From Blasia pusilla (lineage: Eukaryota > Marchantiophyta > Marchantiopsida > Blasiales), in NCBI GenBank assembly GCA_050084515.1, contig CM114273.1:38688001-38752000 (forward strand): 64,000 nt of DNA, read 5' to 3'. Numbering within the stretch: position 1 is the stretch's first letter; each line of letters starts with the position of its first letter. Of this stretch, positions 22,000-33,067 are shown piece after piece. Below the pieces are notes generated by a model. The model did no database searches. It saw only the letters and a program-made list of their open reading frames with translations, and had not been told where the DNA came from. Position numbers and translations under genes: made by a program.

Positions 22000-23217
22000 A
22001 ATCTGCTCCACAATGATGGTGCAGGTAGTAAAAGGAATCTTATGCAATTAAATTATAGATCCCCTAAATGCCATAGAATGTTGGTAGGCTAGTGCAACGA
22101 GTTGTCAACTATGGGGGTGCATACTCGAGTTTGAATATGCTCACACGACTCTGATTTTGCCAGTCACCTCATCACGATAGACGACGGAGTTTGCGGCCTT
22201 GGATGGATTAGCGCAGGCCAATGACGTAGGGCGTGCACCAAGTGTGCAAAGGAGTCGGAAAGACCGCCGTAGGATTGTGACCGTGGTCGCAGGATGGTGC
22301 CGCACTTGCAGAGAGGCCGTGCTCGCGGCCGGGAAGGTTCATCCGCAGCAACCGCGGATCAGCCGCAGCAAGGGCGCGACAACAGGGCAATGCGGGCAGG
22401 TCGGCAGGGCAGGCCGCAACCTTGGTTGCATAGGGTTGCGCATCGGGCTTGACTCAGCTGCGGCGGCTTGGCTAAAGTAGGCGGCGGGACAACAATCGGG
22501 TAGCATGTTGCCGATATGGGGCAACCCGCCCCCATACTCAATCCCTATCAAAAATTAGAGAGCGCTTCCGCGTGCCAGTTACAGCAAACGGCATGGCTCT
22601 TGCCCTCGTGAGCACTCCTAGGAGCTGGTGGTGAAGCGGGGAACACGGTCCCCAACCTTCACCACCAGCGAGCTCCCCCATGAAGCTCTCTCACTCACTC
22701 ATTCTCTCTTTGTAAATCACGATCCAATCTCTCTCAACACTATAGCTCTCAAATGTGTGCACTCTCACATGTTTCTCTCAATGTCAAACCAAACCCACTC
22801 TCCTAATGAGAGGCTTGAGTTACACTCACAAGGCAAGGGACCATAGCTCCGCCGCCTCGTGCCAAGAGGTTCAACAAAGAAAGAATGAGTTCTCAAGCTC
22901 TCTCTCCTTGAGGTATACCCCCTTCCCTCTCCCAAGCTCTCTCCTCGGTAACCTATGCTGGCAAGTAACCTCCTTGGCTCTTGACATGCTGTAGCGGGTC
23001 AAGCGCCACTTCCTAGTCAACTCTACAAAATATGGAAACTTACCCAAAATAGTAAGTTTCTCTATATGGCTCCAAATGAGCCGAAACGAAGGGGAAACTT
23101 ACTCTCTCAGGTTTCCCAGGACCTCACCAAGTCATTCTCAACCTCTTGAGCGTGTCCTACTCTACTCGCGAAGGCGCTCTACCAGATCTCTCCGATCTAT
23201 CCTAAAAAGTCGTGACA
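22000..23217 (-). repeat. 5' LTR of copy 3
   Basis: It aligns with 9891-10640 of copy 2 in inverse orientation, up to the shared GATTGAGTATGGGGG block at about 22530. Beyond that the two diverge: this copy carries a GC-rich segment (22190-22500) not found in copy 2. The inner LTR limit is uncertain. Confidence 0.75.
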
Positions 23218-24336
23218 AATACCCTAAACCCTGAACCCCCAAAAATAGCCCTACCAACCATAACCTGTATGCACACGTTATCGGGTGACTGTTGACTCGG
23301 TCAACGGGTCACGTGATGGACTAAAACCAAAATAGGGAAATCGCCATAAACAACGTTTCGGACGTAATAGACCTGTCACCAACCTTATCCGACATCTCGT
23401 GACGAAGTTACACTTACGACAATCCGATGGCTCTCTATGCAATCACCACGATAGATCTCTACCTATCGGCTACTAAGATGTGACAAAGGCCCTTCTATTG
23501 TTGACACATGTCCCTTTCAAGGATTATTAAATTAAGAGGAAAACTCTGTCACCCATGCATCCTACGGACAACATACTAGTTACTACGGTCATTACATTTT
23601 GCCTTCGTTTTAAATTCTTTCCACTACTCGCTCTATCTCCCCGTTAGAATATCTGGATGCTACATATGTCCACGTGTTCTAGAATGTGACGTAACGTCTT
23701 CTTCACCCTTAGATATTAGTCCACGGACTACATTTCAGATTGTGTGTGACTCTTGCCTTCATATCCCTTGTGCGAGTTTGTTCGTTGTCTTGAGTCTGTG
23801 GTGTGGGCTATAGTGCCACTCTATGTTGCAATCGTGCCACCGCCTCCTTTTGGATGTTGCGGTTCGTGTGAATTGAATGACCACCCTACTGGTGTGACCT
23901 TAAGATCTTATTATGTCCCGAATGTATTTTTTGTCCACAATAGGTTGCCACACACCTTCATTGCACATAAACCAATATCTCTCACCCATTCTACATCTGC
24001 CTGTGAGAACGCAACTTCCGGCCTGTTCTATAATCGATTGGCTTCCGACATACCTTCCATCCACGTATCCTCCACCTTACCTAACTCCCTCCCATTCTTA
24101 CCACTCTCACACTAGTTATTCTTGGAGGAGTGCCCCTTTACTTTGCAAACTCCTCTTCCCTCTCAACCAAGAGCATCCCTAGAATTTGAACTAAAATATT
24201 AAATCATTCATAAGGATGGGTAATTCAAAATTACCCACCAACTTGTTTTGTGTTAGAGGATTCTCTATGGGGTGACATGATTTCTGTAGGGCTTGATTAC
24301 AACCCTCACATGTACTCGTCGTTTTTTTTCTCTTCA
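23218..24336. other. Intergenic, no recognised gene
   Basis: Frames up to 120 codons are open, but none shows a family signature. A small palindrome (TGGGTAATT-CAA-AATTACCCA) lies at 24217-24237. Confidence 0.5.
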
Positions 24337-24409
24337 TCTAAACTATCCACGTTTCTTTCATGCTTATGTATTGACTACTCTCTCGTGATGAAAACGTGGA
24401 TAGTTTAGA
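24337..24409. repeat. 18-bp perfect inverted repeat, 37-bp spacer
   Basis: Arms 24337-24354 (TCTAAACTATCCACGTTT) and 24392-24409 are exact reverse complements. The right arm touches a CTAG Helitron-like terminus. Confidence 0.9.
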
Positions 24410-24435
24410 CTAGTATATTGCCCGCGATGCGAGGG
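24410..24435 (-). mobile_element. Helitron-like 3' terminus
   Basis: On the minus strand: a GC-rich hairpin CCCTCGCATCGCGGG, a short spacer, then CTAG followed by T. This is the plant Helitron 3' signature (hairpin, CTRR, insertion before T). It closely resembles the terminus at 48574-48602. The element body would extend rightward into the PTRHD1 promoter. No 5' TC end was identified. Confidence 0.5.
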
Positions 24436-25518
24436 TGAAAAAATCGTTAGCACTTGGTTGAATATTCCTGTACACGTGTCAACACGGAAAGACTTAGAAA
24501 AGCCTACGTTTTCCAAACCCCGTCCTCGCGATGAAAAAAATATATATGTATGTGAGGGTCGTAACTACTCTCTCCCCCACCACTCTCATAGGGCCGCGCA
24601 CTGGTTTTGTTTTGGATTGTGGAGAGCTCGCAGTTGTGAAAGGTTTGGGGTTATTTGAGGCTCAATTTCCGCTGCGGTGCCAGGAGTCGGTGGAGTTTTG
24701 TGTAGGGCTTGATTTCGTTTCGGATTGGGGAACTCGCTGAGGTCATAGGAGAGGTCTGAGGTTTCGCAGACACTCGGTTTTGGTTGGTGGTGGCAGGAGT
24801 TGGTGCTGCGTTCTGAGAGGGCTTGAATTGGGCGGGTCCTTGGAGGCTTGTAGGGGAATCGTTGGAGGGGGAGGGGAGGGTGTTATATGTGTTTGGAGGC
24901 GGGTTTCTGAGGGAGATTCTCGCGAAGGAGGAACTGGAGTGCGTCAGCCGGTAAGATGCTTGCCGAGGAGATGGTAGTTCTCAGGGACAGTTTCGTGTGG
25001 GACTCGAGTGGTCGCGTGAGTGAAACCGTGTGAATCACGGGGGCACTTTCTTCCTGAAGGTTTAGGAGTTGAAATCGCTTACGTTGGAATTTCGGAATGT
25101 AGCGGGAGGGGTTCAGCTGGACAGTTAAATTGATGGTGGGCTGGTGGTCGAAGGCGCCGTCCACTCGTATGAATCTTTCGATCGCAGAAGTTTGGAGCCA
25201 GAGAGGAACCTTGGGAGTTTTTGGGAAAAAACTTATGTATGAAGCAACGACTCAGAAACGATGCAACTTTAAAAGAAGCTAGAAATGCGGCATTTACGAT
25301 AGTTGAGGCCGGCTTCCTTCAGGGCCACAGCTTGACTCTTTTCGTCATGCCCGTTCACGCCAGGATGTACGAGCAATCACTTGAGAAGTAATGCTGCTGT
25401 GGATTCCCAGGACTGTGGTAGGTATATGGGAGTGCAGAATCTCAAGTGAAGGCGACGTAGGCTCCCGGGTTTAGGGTTTGGAAGTCATGCCTCTCTCTTG
25501 CAGTGAGTTGAAGCTCTG
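24436..25518 (+). promoter_or_regulatory. Probable promoter and leader of the PTRHD1-like gene
   Basis: A G-rich stretch (24740-24960) and CGCG-containing segments contrast with the AT-richer surroundings. No clear TATA box was pinned. The transcription start is unknown. The left edge may derive from a Helitron. Confidence 0.4.
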
Positions 25519-26750
25519 ATGAATCTCAGGCCTGCTCTCACAAGAGTGTGGCGGGAGTCATCTTCTTCGACTTGGGTGTCGACACCCACGGGATTCGGTC
25601 TGTGTAAATCCATTGTTCCTGCTCGTTATTCTTCCTTCACTCCGCATGGTGTTGGGATTTCACTATCTTCTTCTGTCTATACCAATATAGCTGCCCACAA
25701 TTCCGAGCCCAGCTTTAGTTCACTGTCAACATCGAGCGACAACAAGCACAGGTTTTCAGCGGCTGCAAGAGAGTTTTCGCATTCTTCTCCAGTTTTCATC
25801 TCTGCTGCCATGTCAGTGCCATCGGATCCTCCCAATGAGCCTCCTGCAGAAGCGCTACGTGTAGAAGATCCAGCAGCTCAGACAAAAGTGGGCGAGGCAA
25901 AATCAGTGCAATCTCAGGAAGACGTCATCGTTCAGTATGTAGTGATCAGAAAAGATCTTGTGTCAGGTCTCAACTGGCCGCTCGGCAGTGTAATTTCTCA
26001 AGGATGTCATGCAGCTGTTGCAGCAGTCTGGCTTTTCAAAGATGACCCCATAACTATGCAGTATTGCCAACCCGAGAGTCTCGACAAGATGCACAAGGTG
26101 AAATTTCTAAACCAAATGTCTTGACCATGAGAAGTGCACCATTTCACACTTAGGCAGAATACACTGGATATTTTAGAAAATCTGTAGGAGGTTGATGCTG
26201 CCCTTGGAGTTCAAGTGGAGTTAATCTTTTTAGCCCTGTTTTAGCAAACGTACCTGTGTCTAGATTCCTTTTGGGCAAATAAAAGAATCTAGAGAAGTAA
26301 AAAAAAGCTATTTTGTATCACTTCCCCCTTCTGTGCATTCCTTTCATGTCAGTGATGGGATTCTGACTACCACCTCCATCGTTGAGTTTGAAATTGATAG
26401 CAACAGTCGCTTGGTTTACATGTGGAAGTTGGTGGGTTCTATGGTGTTATCCTCGCAATGTCGTGATTTATTTGGCCAGGAATTTGGCTGGTCTGTCTCA
26501 GATGTCACCATGTCAAGTGTGGGTACAGTGTTCGGGAATCATGTTTTAACAATGATGGGTGGTGCAGGTAACCCTGGAAGTGAAGGGGGAAACACAACTT
26601 CGAAATCTGGCCCAAAAGCTTGAGAGTGGGGGTGTTGCCCACAAACTATGGATTGAACAACCTGAAAACTATGCTACATGTTTGGCTACTAAGCCCTATT
26701 ATAAAAGTGAAGTTGCATCCCATTTCAAGAAGCTTAAGCTCTGCAAATAA
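25519..26750 (+). CDS. PTRHD1: PTRHD1-like peptidyl-tRNA hydrolase 2 domain protein
   Basis: Two exons: 25519-26097 and 26568-26750. Donor AAG|GTGAAA and acceptor GGTGCAG|GTA join in phase 0 to give 253 residues. Residues 136-253 form a Pth2-type domain of the PTRHD1 subgroup: DVIVQYVVIRKDL, GSVISQGCHAAVAAVW, then LEVKGETQLRNLAQKL, LWIEQPENYATCLATKPY and a KKLKLCK terminus, as in animal PTRHD1. The first ~130 residues are an extension rich in Ser, Arg and Ala with few acids at the start, which suggests an organelle transit peptide. Met98 could start a shorter cytosolic form. The family is related to peptidyl-tRNA hydrolases, which recycle tRNA from stalled peptidyl-tRNA. Activity of the PTRHD1 subgroup is not assured. 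No disruption is seen. Confidence 0.88.
26098..26567 (+). other. Intron of the PTRHD1-like gene
   Basis: 470 bp, GT-AG, T-rich. Frames inside it are not coding. Confidence 0.85.
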
Positions 26751-29218
26751 GGTCAATTCTTTCTTGACCCCGTTTAGATTCCTGTCTCCACAATCTAGAA
26801 AGTTGACTACGTGAGCAATAATGACCAAATGTCAGTACAAGAAGCACTCAAATTGAGTCTTGAATAGTCTATGGATAGTTGAAGTCTAATGCATTGAGCA
26901 TGTATGCCAGCCCAATAAGTGAGTTGCATATGTTCTGCACTCTTTTTCAAATTATTCTTCATGGCATCTGAAAGTTTTTGCTCGTTGGTGGAAAGCCATC
27001 TTGCTCCAAAGAAACTTCATGGTTCCTGGTATGTGTAGGAGGTCACAAATCTGTAGTCCACCATTGACCGTGATAGTGCTGCTAGTTTATATGGGTTCAC
27101 AGAAGCCATGCTGATTCTAGTGTCAGAGCAACTGCTACATCTGAGATGCTGCAAATCGGTTGTTGGTGGCTGATACGCCAGTGGAAGTTCAGAGTTGTAT
27201 TCCATTGGATCTCTTTCTCTTAGTCCTTGAGACCTCTTGCTGTGGGATTTCATGTTGCATAACCAAACTCTGCAAAAGCTAGGATGCGAAGAAAATACAA
27301 TGCAGTTCTCAGTGACTGTAGACATATGTGGCGGAAATTCTTCCTATGTCCTTCCCTTATCTTTGACCTAAAGTGTATATGCATTTCACTAACTCTCCAT
27401 TCTAACCAGGCACTTTTTTTACACTAGTGATTCCTTCAATTTCTTTCTTGACCACATACAAACAGAGAAAGCAATACCAAGGCTGAAGAGTGGTTTTTGG
27501 GTGCAAGAGTGTCTTGAATGGCTTGGCTTCTACCACAGGCTCCATTGCTGCAGCATTTTTCATCTAAGCAGTTCTGCACGGTGTCATGGTTCCCCAGATA
27601 ACCACTGGCGAGTAACAGGTAGACAGTTATCATTGTGCCAGGTTAGAAGAAATCCATGTATTGAGTGAGTCTGACTCAATATTGGTTAACCAGGTTGATC
27701 CTAAAAACACTGAATGGTCTGTGCTGCTCTCGCAATTGTTGACAGCACAAATCATAGGGTCAACAACACTGATACTACCACCATAGAAAGGGTGAGAAGA
27801 TATGGTCTCAAAATCTTGTTTGTCCTCCCCTATCGATACACGTTTCGGAATAATATGTTTTTGGAATTAGTAGAAGAAAAGTGAGAATACAACCTTGAAG
27901 GAGGATACACGGGGAGGTATCATGCCTCAAAATATTGCTGGCTTCCTCGCAATATTTTGAAATTCTCCACCTATAGAGTGGGAGAAGTGATAAGCTTGAT
28001 AGGGACATGAGTTTGCCCATTTAAGGGAGGATTTAATTGAAGACCCTGATGTTTTATTATGCTATCTAAGGGATTGATATTGATATTTTATTTCATGTTG
28101 ATATTGAAACCTTCTCACTAAAATCTTGCATATGCAATATAGTATCATCCCGCACATGAGAATTCTTGCACTCATTTTGGTATGTCATGCCCTCTCTCCA
28201 AAATCCAAAGTAGTCTTTTCCCTCCTCAAAATGTATTTGAACTTCAACTCAAATGTGTTCTTTTTCCCTCAACATCCAAGGAATTTTTCTGTCAATCTAG
28301 AATATAGCATAGTATCACTTAATAGCATAAATCCATCATGTTCTTGCTGCATGATTGGGTTCAGTTTGAGTTTGACTAGAGAAAGTTGATTATTGTAAGG
28401 AGGGAATTGATCATAAAGAATTTTAATTTCCTTATGCCTACTTCACATTTAGACGCACAAATTTTTCGACCTGCCGGTTTTTTAATCACCATTAGGTCGG
28501 ATTTAGCGGGTTTTTTCACTTTTTATGAAGACATCGTACTTTTGGTTAGTTCTTTTCCAAAACATTGCTAGACAGGTTAAAACAAATCCTGAATTCTACC
28601 CATTGGCATAACAAGAATACCGGTTTTGCTTGTTGTATTGAGATCACACACATAATATGTGCTTACCTTTGATATCTCATGCACCTCTACCATGAGCCAA
28701 GGTTATTATGAAGCAAACTCTCAAAGCACTCAATTTTGAGAAAAAACAATATGTTTCTATTTTGATTGCCTTAGTTTCTAAGGAGTGAGACACTTGCCTT
28801 TGAAGTGTACCCTTCATTGATCTCAATTATAATTGAGTCTTCTACAACTTTCCACACGGCCAATAGCCTACCAATCACATGTGTAGATTCTTGCAATATC
28901 CTGGTACTTTTGAAGAACTTGAGTTGTCGATTTTGTATCTAGAAATGAGTATTATGCCCCAAAATCTTTCGGAATTTTCCTTTCAATTTTAGAAATTACA
29001 CTCGTGTATTTAATTCCTTCTAGATTCATACACCCAAGAAAAAAAGAAATTGGAAAGATAGGTTACAACCAACCGAGATCGAAACAACCCCCCTTAATTT
29101 GCCATTCCCCACTTCAATATCACAAAGACGTTAATGGATAGTAATGTATCAACCTAGGACAAGGAAAGTAGTTTCCACTTTGATAGTAGATTCTACATGG
29201 GAGCTAGTAGTTTCTAAG
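26751..29218. other. Intergenic, AT-rich, no recognised gene
   Basis: It presumably starts with the 3' untranslated region of the PTRHD1-like gene. A minus-strand frame of 102 codons (27017-27325) has no recognisable family. No RNA gene seen. Confidence 0.5.
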
Positions 29219-29230
29219 TGGTATCAAAGC
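29219..29230 (+). other. Initiator-Met tRNA primer-binding-site-like sequence
   Basis: TGGTATCAAAGC differs by one base from the plant LTR-retrotransposon primer site complementary to initiator tRNA-Met. It follows TTTCTAAG, a context like an LTR edge. It lies just upstream of truncated copy 4 and does not match the copy 2 leader, so it may belong to a different element. Confidence 0.45.
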
Positions 29231-29244
29231 ATTAAAGAGTATGA

Positions 29245-30096
29245 AAAACCTTTGGGAAGCGCACCATAGTCGTTATGTGTTGGTGATGGTCGAGCACTTC
29301 TCGAAGTGGATAGAATTGGTTGCATTGCCTGACAAATCGAGTGAGGGAGTAGGGTATGCCTTCCTAGTTCGAGTGTTGAGTTATTACGGCGCACCGGTGA
29401 GGTGTTGACAGACCAGGGTATAGAGTTCCGCGGGGAGTTTCAGGCCTTGTATGATCAGGCACTAATCGACCACCGCACTACTTCACGAGATCATCCTCGG
29501 GCGGATGGACTAGCGGAGCGGTTGTGCAGACAGTGAAGAGAGGACTACGCAAGTATGGCTTGCAGAGAGGTCACCTAGGAGATTAGGACCTTCAGTTGCC
29601 GTGGTTGGCGATGGGATACACATTCAACAAGCAGACATCCTTAGCGTCTTTCTCATCGTACTTGTTGCTTTATGGCCGAGAGCCAGATTTACCTGCGGCC
29701 ATTCGTCGAGATGTTGGTGAGGTGTTGAACCTTCATGACCCAGATGTATGGATGCGAATATGTTCTCAGAGGGTTGAGTTGTTTCGGAGAGTGATGCCCA
29801 TAGCATTTGAAAACTTGGCGATTGCGCAACATCGGGTTATGTTGAGGTATGCGACTATTTGTGGAGGTGGTTATCGACCTACTATCCGGAGATTTCATCA
29901 GAGAGACTACTTGCAGCAGACGGCACCCACAACGTTGGATATGACTGCAGGGCGCACCATCTTGAGAGTGCGTAAGGTTTTGCCATCCGTTGTTCTCTTA
30001 TTGGAGGGACGCGATGGTATGGTTTGGAAGGACCATGTGCGTAATTGTTCGCCATATCATCTTCCGAACATTAACGGTATAGTTGATCCAAGCTAA
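29245..30096 (+). pseudogene. Integrase core and C-terminal module, copy 4
   Basis: It begins at HSRYVLVMVEHFSKW. Frameshifts near 29390 and 29520 break the catalytic part. From 29596 it is open for 166 codons: YGREPDLPAAIRRDVGEVL, FENLAIAQHR, GGGYRPTIRRFHQRDYLQQT, VLLLEGRDGMVWKDHV, ending VDPS then TAA at 30094-30096. Confidence 0.85.
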
Positions 30097-30261
30097 GCAA
30101 TAGTTCCTGCATGCTTGCGGTGTATGTTGTGTGGTTCTGCCCGTGGTGCAACCACTACGCTAGTCTGTGATGGATATTCGAGAGGATGGCATATGGCATG
30201 TTTGACGCCACCTCTCACTAGGGTTCCTCATGAACGATGGATGTGTCCCAGATGTACATAG
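30097..30261 (+). pseudogene. PHD finger, copy 4
   Basis: In frame after the TAA. CLRCMLCGSARGATT, LVCDGY (the fourth ligand Cys is Tyr), RGWHMACLTPPLTRV and WMCPRC then TAG. This copy keeps both candidate first pairs, CLRC and CMLC. Confidence 0.83.
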
Positions 30262-30570
30262 AGTAGGTAGTTCTACATTCCGACTTGTATCTGTGACATG
30301 GATGACAAGAAGGCGACTAACGATGGGGCCACATGAGCACCCGGCCTTCTTGCTCTTAGCGTCCAAGAGATGTATGTCATGGTAGGTAGGGATATATGGC
30401 TATCTGGAGTTAGAGGGACCTAACCACCGGCTATGGGGGCGATTGGAGATATTTTGGTACTTCTTGTCTCATTGTTTGGATACCATGAGTTAGCATGGGA
30501 TCGTGCGTGTTTGTGTGTGTGTTCGGTGACAAAATGTATGTTGTGTAGCGATGTGTATGCGCACGACAGT

Positions 30571-31060
30571 CGTCATGTCTTTTAGAGGATAGATCGGTGA
30601 GATCTAATAGAGCGCCTTTGTGAGTAGTGGAGGACATGCTCAGTAGGTCGATGATGACCTGCTGAGGCCCAAAGAAACCTGAGAGAGCAGGTTTCCCCTT
30701 CATTTCGGCTCATTTGGAGCCATATTGAGGAACTTGCTATTTTAGGTAAGTACCATTTTGAGTATATGATCGACTTATATTTTTGGTAAGGGGCCTTTGA
30801 TCTCCTACATCAGGTCAAGAGCCAAGGAGGTAACTTGGGAGCATAGGTTACCATGGAGAGAGCTTAGGAGAGGGGAGGGATATACCTCAAGGAGAGAGAG
30901 CTTAAGCGCTCATTCTATCTTTGTTGAACCTCTTGGCAAGAGGCGGCAGAGCTATGGTCTTGTTTGCCATGTGTGTGTAACACAAGCCTCTTATTAGGAG
31001 AGTGGGTTTGGTTTGACATTGAGAGACATTGGTTTGACATTGAGATACGTGCATAGCAAC
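30571..31060 (+). repeat. 3' LTR (partial) of copy 4
   Basis: It starts CGTCATGTCTTTTAGAGG where others have TGTCACG. It aligns with 9891-10340 of copy 2, including the block around AGCATAGGTTACCATGG, and fades after a repeated TTTGACATTGAGA near 31030. Confidence 0.8.
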
Positions 31061-32690
31061 GTGAAATTGTTGTATATAACACATGAACATAAAAAATTAG
31101 TTGGATTGCGTACTGCTATGATTCATCCTTCTCAAAAGAATCTATGTACAAGCTCGATGGCCGCAAAAAAAACTAACCGAAATATTGACAGATCCTATGA
31201 GCAACAAAACAAATAATGAGCGATGGTATTTATATACACCCTACTTAGCTTATCAACAAGCACTATACGTTCTTATGGAAAATACGGACGATAATAACAG
31301 TAAAATACATGAAAACAAATATTTTGAGGGCCCTGTTCGTAGCTTTTGCTGCAAGAATGGCTCGGGAAATGAATGTGTATACACGGAAGAAGCTACTAAC
31401 CTAATATGAATACTTCACCCTATAAAAGGTGCTAGCGAATTTGTGTTGGGTCAGATGCACCATTTCTCCACTACAATGACTTGAACGAATGGACAAGGGT
31501 GCAAGCTATATGCAAGCCGTCGATTACCTTAACAAACTTGGGTTTTACTGGCTAGACTATTGAAAGACAAAAAAATGAACATTGTAGATTGTATACTTAC
31601 GAAGTGCCATCTGTGTGTGAACGATGGTCACGTGTGCCCGTGTTTTGGGGTTCCCGAAACAACTGGAAACGTTGCTACAAGGAAATCACGAAAATAATAA
31701 TTGAACTAGAGACAAAGCGAAAGGCAGAGAACCAAACATTAATAGGCATTTTTGCAAAATAGGTGCAACAATATACCTCATTTCCGGGAAACTAAAGCCT
31801 ACAAGCCTGCATAAGGAGAATACTATTGGTACCGAGTGGCGCAAGAGGTCGAAAAATAGTGAAAACTTCTATGTAGGGAAAACCATGGAAGGTGAAGTAA
31901 GCACCGCAAATAGAGATAGAGAAGGAAAGATCTTTGCTTACTTGAATTGGCAGCAATAGCTTGTACCAAATATCAGGTAGCAATCGCGAAGGAACATGGA
32001 AACTTGTGAATTGTGTGGGAAATGTAACTCCACACATGTTGTAACATGATGAGAGCGATTAGGAAAGAAGAGTAGGCTGGCTACGAAGCCGCCAATTCTA
32101 TGAGTGCGCCCACCTACATTGCAACGAAGCATGTAGTAGCCTGCAGGTAGTTGAGTGTTGGGATCCCTGGAGGCTAAACGAAGAATTTCCGGATGGCCCC
32201 TCACTGACATAGGGGAGCTGAAGTGACAAACACCAGAAGAGATTGTCCAATGAAAAAGGGGAAGCAATGAGCTGCATCGTGCAACATGGCATCAGAATGT
32301 AGCGCCTACGGCTTTGAGAAACACCAAGTACTAGATTCACATAGTACCTCCAGTCTGAAGAAATAATTATTGGTGAAGGAAATATGAGGGCAAGTTGACA
32401 AGAGTGGTATCATGTGCCACCAACTACCCACACCAAATTCGACAGAGAACAATTAGTGAAGCTCTGGAAGACGACACGATAATTGAAAGGAAAATCCCTA
32501 AAAGATTTACACGATTAACTATTATCACACGATTGAAGAACTAGAATTGCAAAACTGCATTAAGATTAGACAAAAGTAGAAAAGAATTCTGCTCAACAAC
32601 GGTATCGCGATCAAAGTAAAATCTACTGTCAGAAGTGTGGCTAGAAAAATTCCAACGACAGAGGAGTTGTGACGATGGGTAGGCCGCCAA

Positions 32691-32800
32691 AGCACTCTAG
32701 CACGCGAGAGTCTCACGTGATGTGGATAAGATATAACGCGAGAACACTCTAGCACGCCAAAATCTCACTTACTGCTGATAAGATACAACTCGAGAACACG
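32691..32800. repeat. ~55-bp imperfect tandem duplication
   Basis: CACTCTAGCACGC, TCTCAC and GATAAGATA blocks occur twice in the same order, about 54 bp apart. The spacing motif ends in CGAGAACAC. Confidence 0.75.
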
Positions 32801-33035
32801 TGTCCAGATCTCAGTCTTCACGACACATCGAACGGCCTGGTTCAAACGCAAACCCAAAATGCCACATGGATACCCTATTCGCCCACTGCACTCAAAACCC
32901 ACTTCATCCATCGCACGTAAGAGCCACGTGGAGCTACGACATTGCGCAATTCAATTTAATCGGTGGGAGTAGGGGCCGTAACTAATGTTCAAATACATGA
33001 GTGAATATGGTATCTTGTGTTTATAGTCAATGACA

Positions 33036-33067
33036 ACGATATATGTTGTGTAGCAATGTGTATGTGC
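33036..33067 (+). repeat. Isolated fragment of the retroelement 3' internal end
   Basis: GTTGTGTAGCAATGTGTATG followed by TGCACAAC matches the block that ends the internal region in copies 2 and 4. No LTR follows it. Confidence 0.6.

Larger units (their letters stand above)
20248..23217 (-). mobile_element. Truncated Ty3/Gypsy copy 3 (LTR, leader, gag)
   Basis: Read from 23217 leftward: an LTR beginning TGTCACGAC, a shortened leader, then gag to the nucleocapsid. No pol is present. It ends by direct fusion to an LTR terminus. About 250 bp between leader and gag start are missing at 21600 compared with copies 1 and 2. Confidence 0.85.
29245..31060 (+). mobile_element. 5'-truncated Ty3/Gypsy copy 4 (integrase, PHD, LTR)
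   Basis: Homology to copy 2 starts abruptly inside the integrase core and runs through the PHD finger, the 3' untranslated region and about 490 bp of LTR. Gag, protease, methyltransferase, RT and RNase H are absent. Confidence 0.87.

Noticed and set aside
23753-24115. 120-codon plus-strand frame with several Cys and Pro
   Set aside because: No recognisable domain, no splice or codon evidence, and it lies in a repeat-flanked intergenic region.
26333-26623. 96-codon frame inside the PTRHD1-like gene
   Set aside because: It lies in the intron and crosses the acceptor in another frame; the spliced frame gives a full Pth2 domain.
32820-32860. Possible tRNA T-loop (GGTTCAAACGC)
   Set aside because: No matching acceptor, D or anticodon stems could be folded around it.
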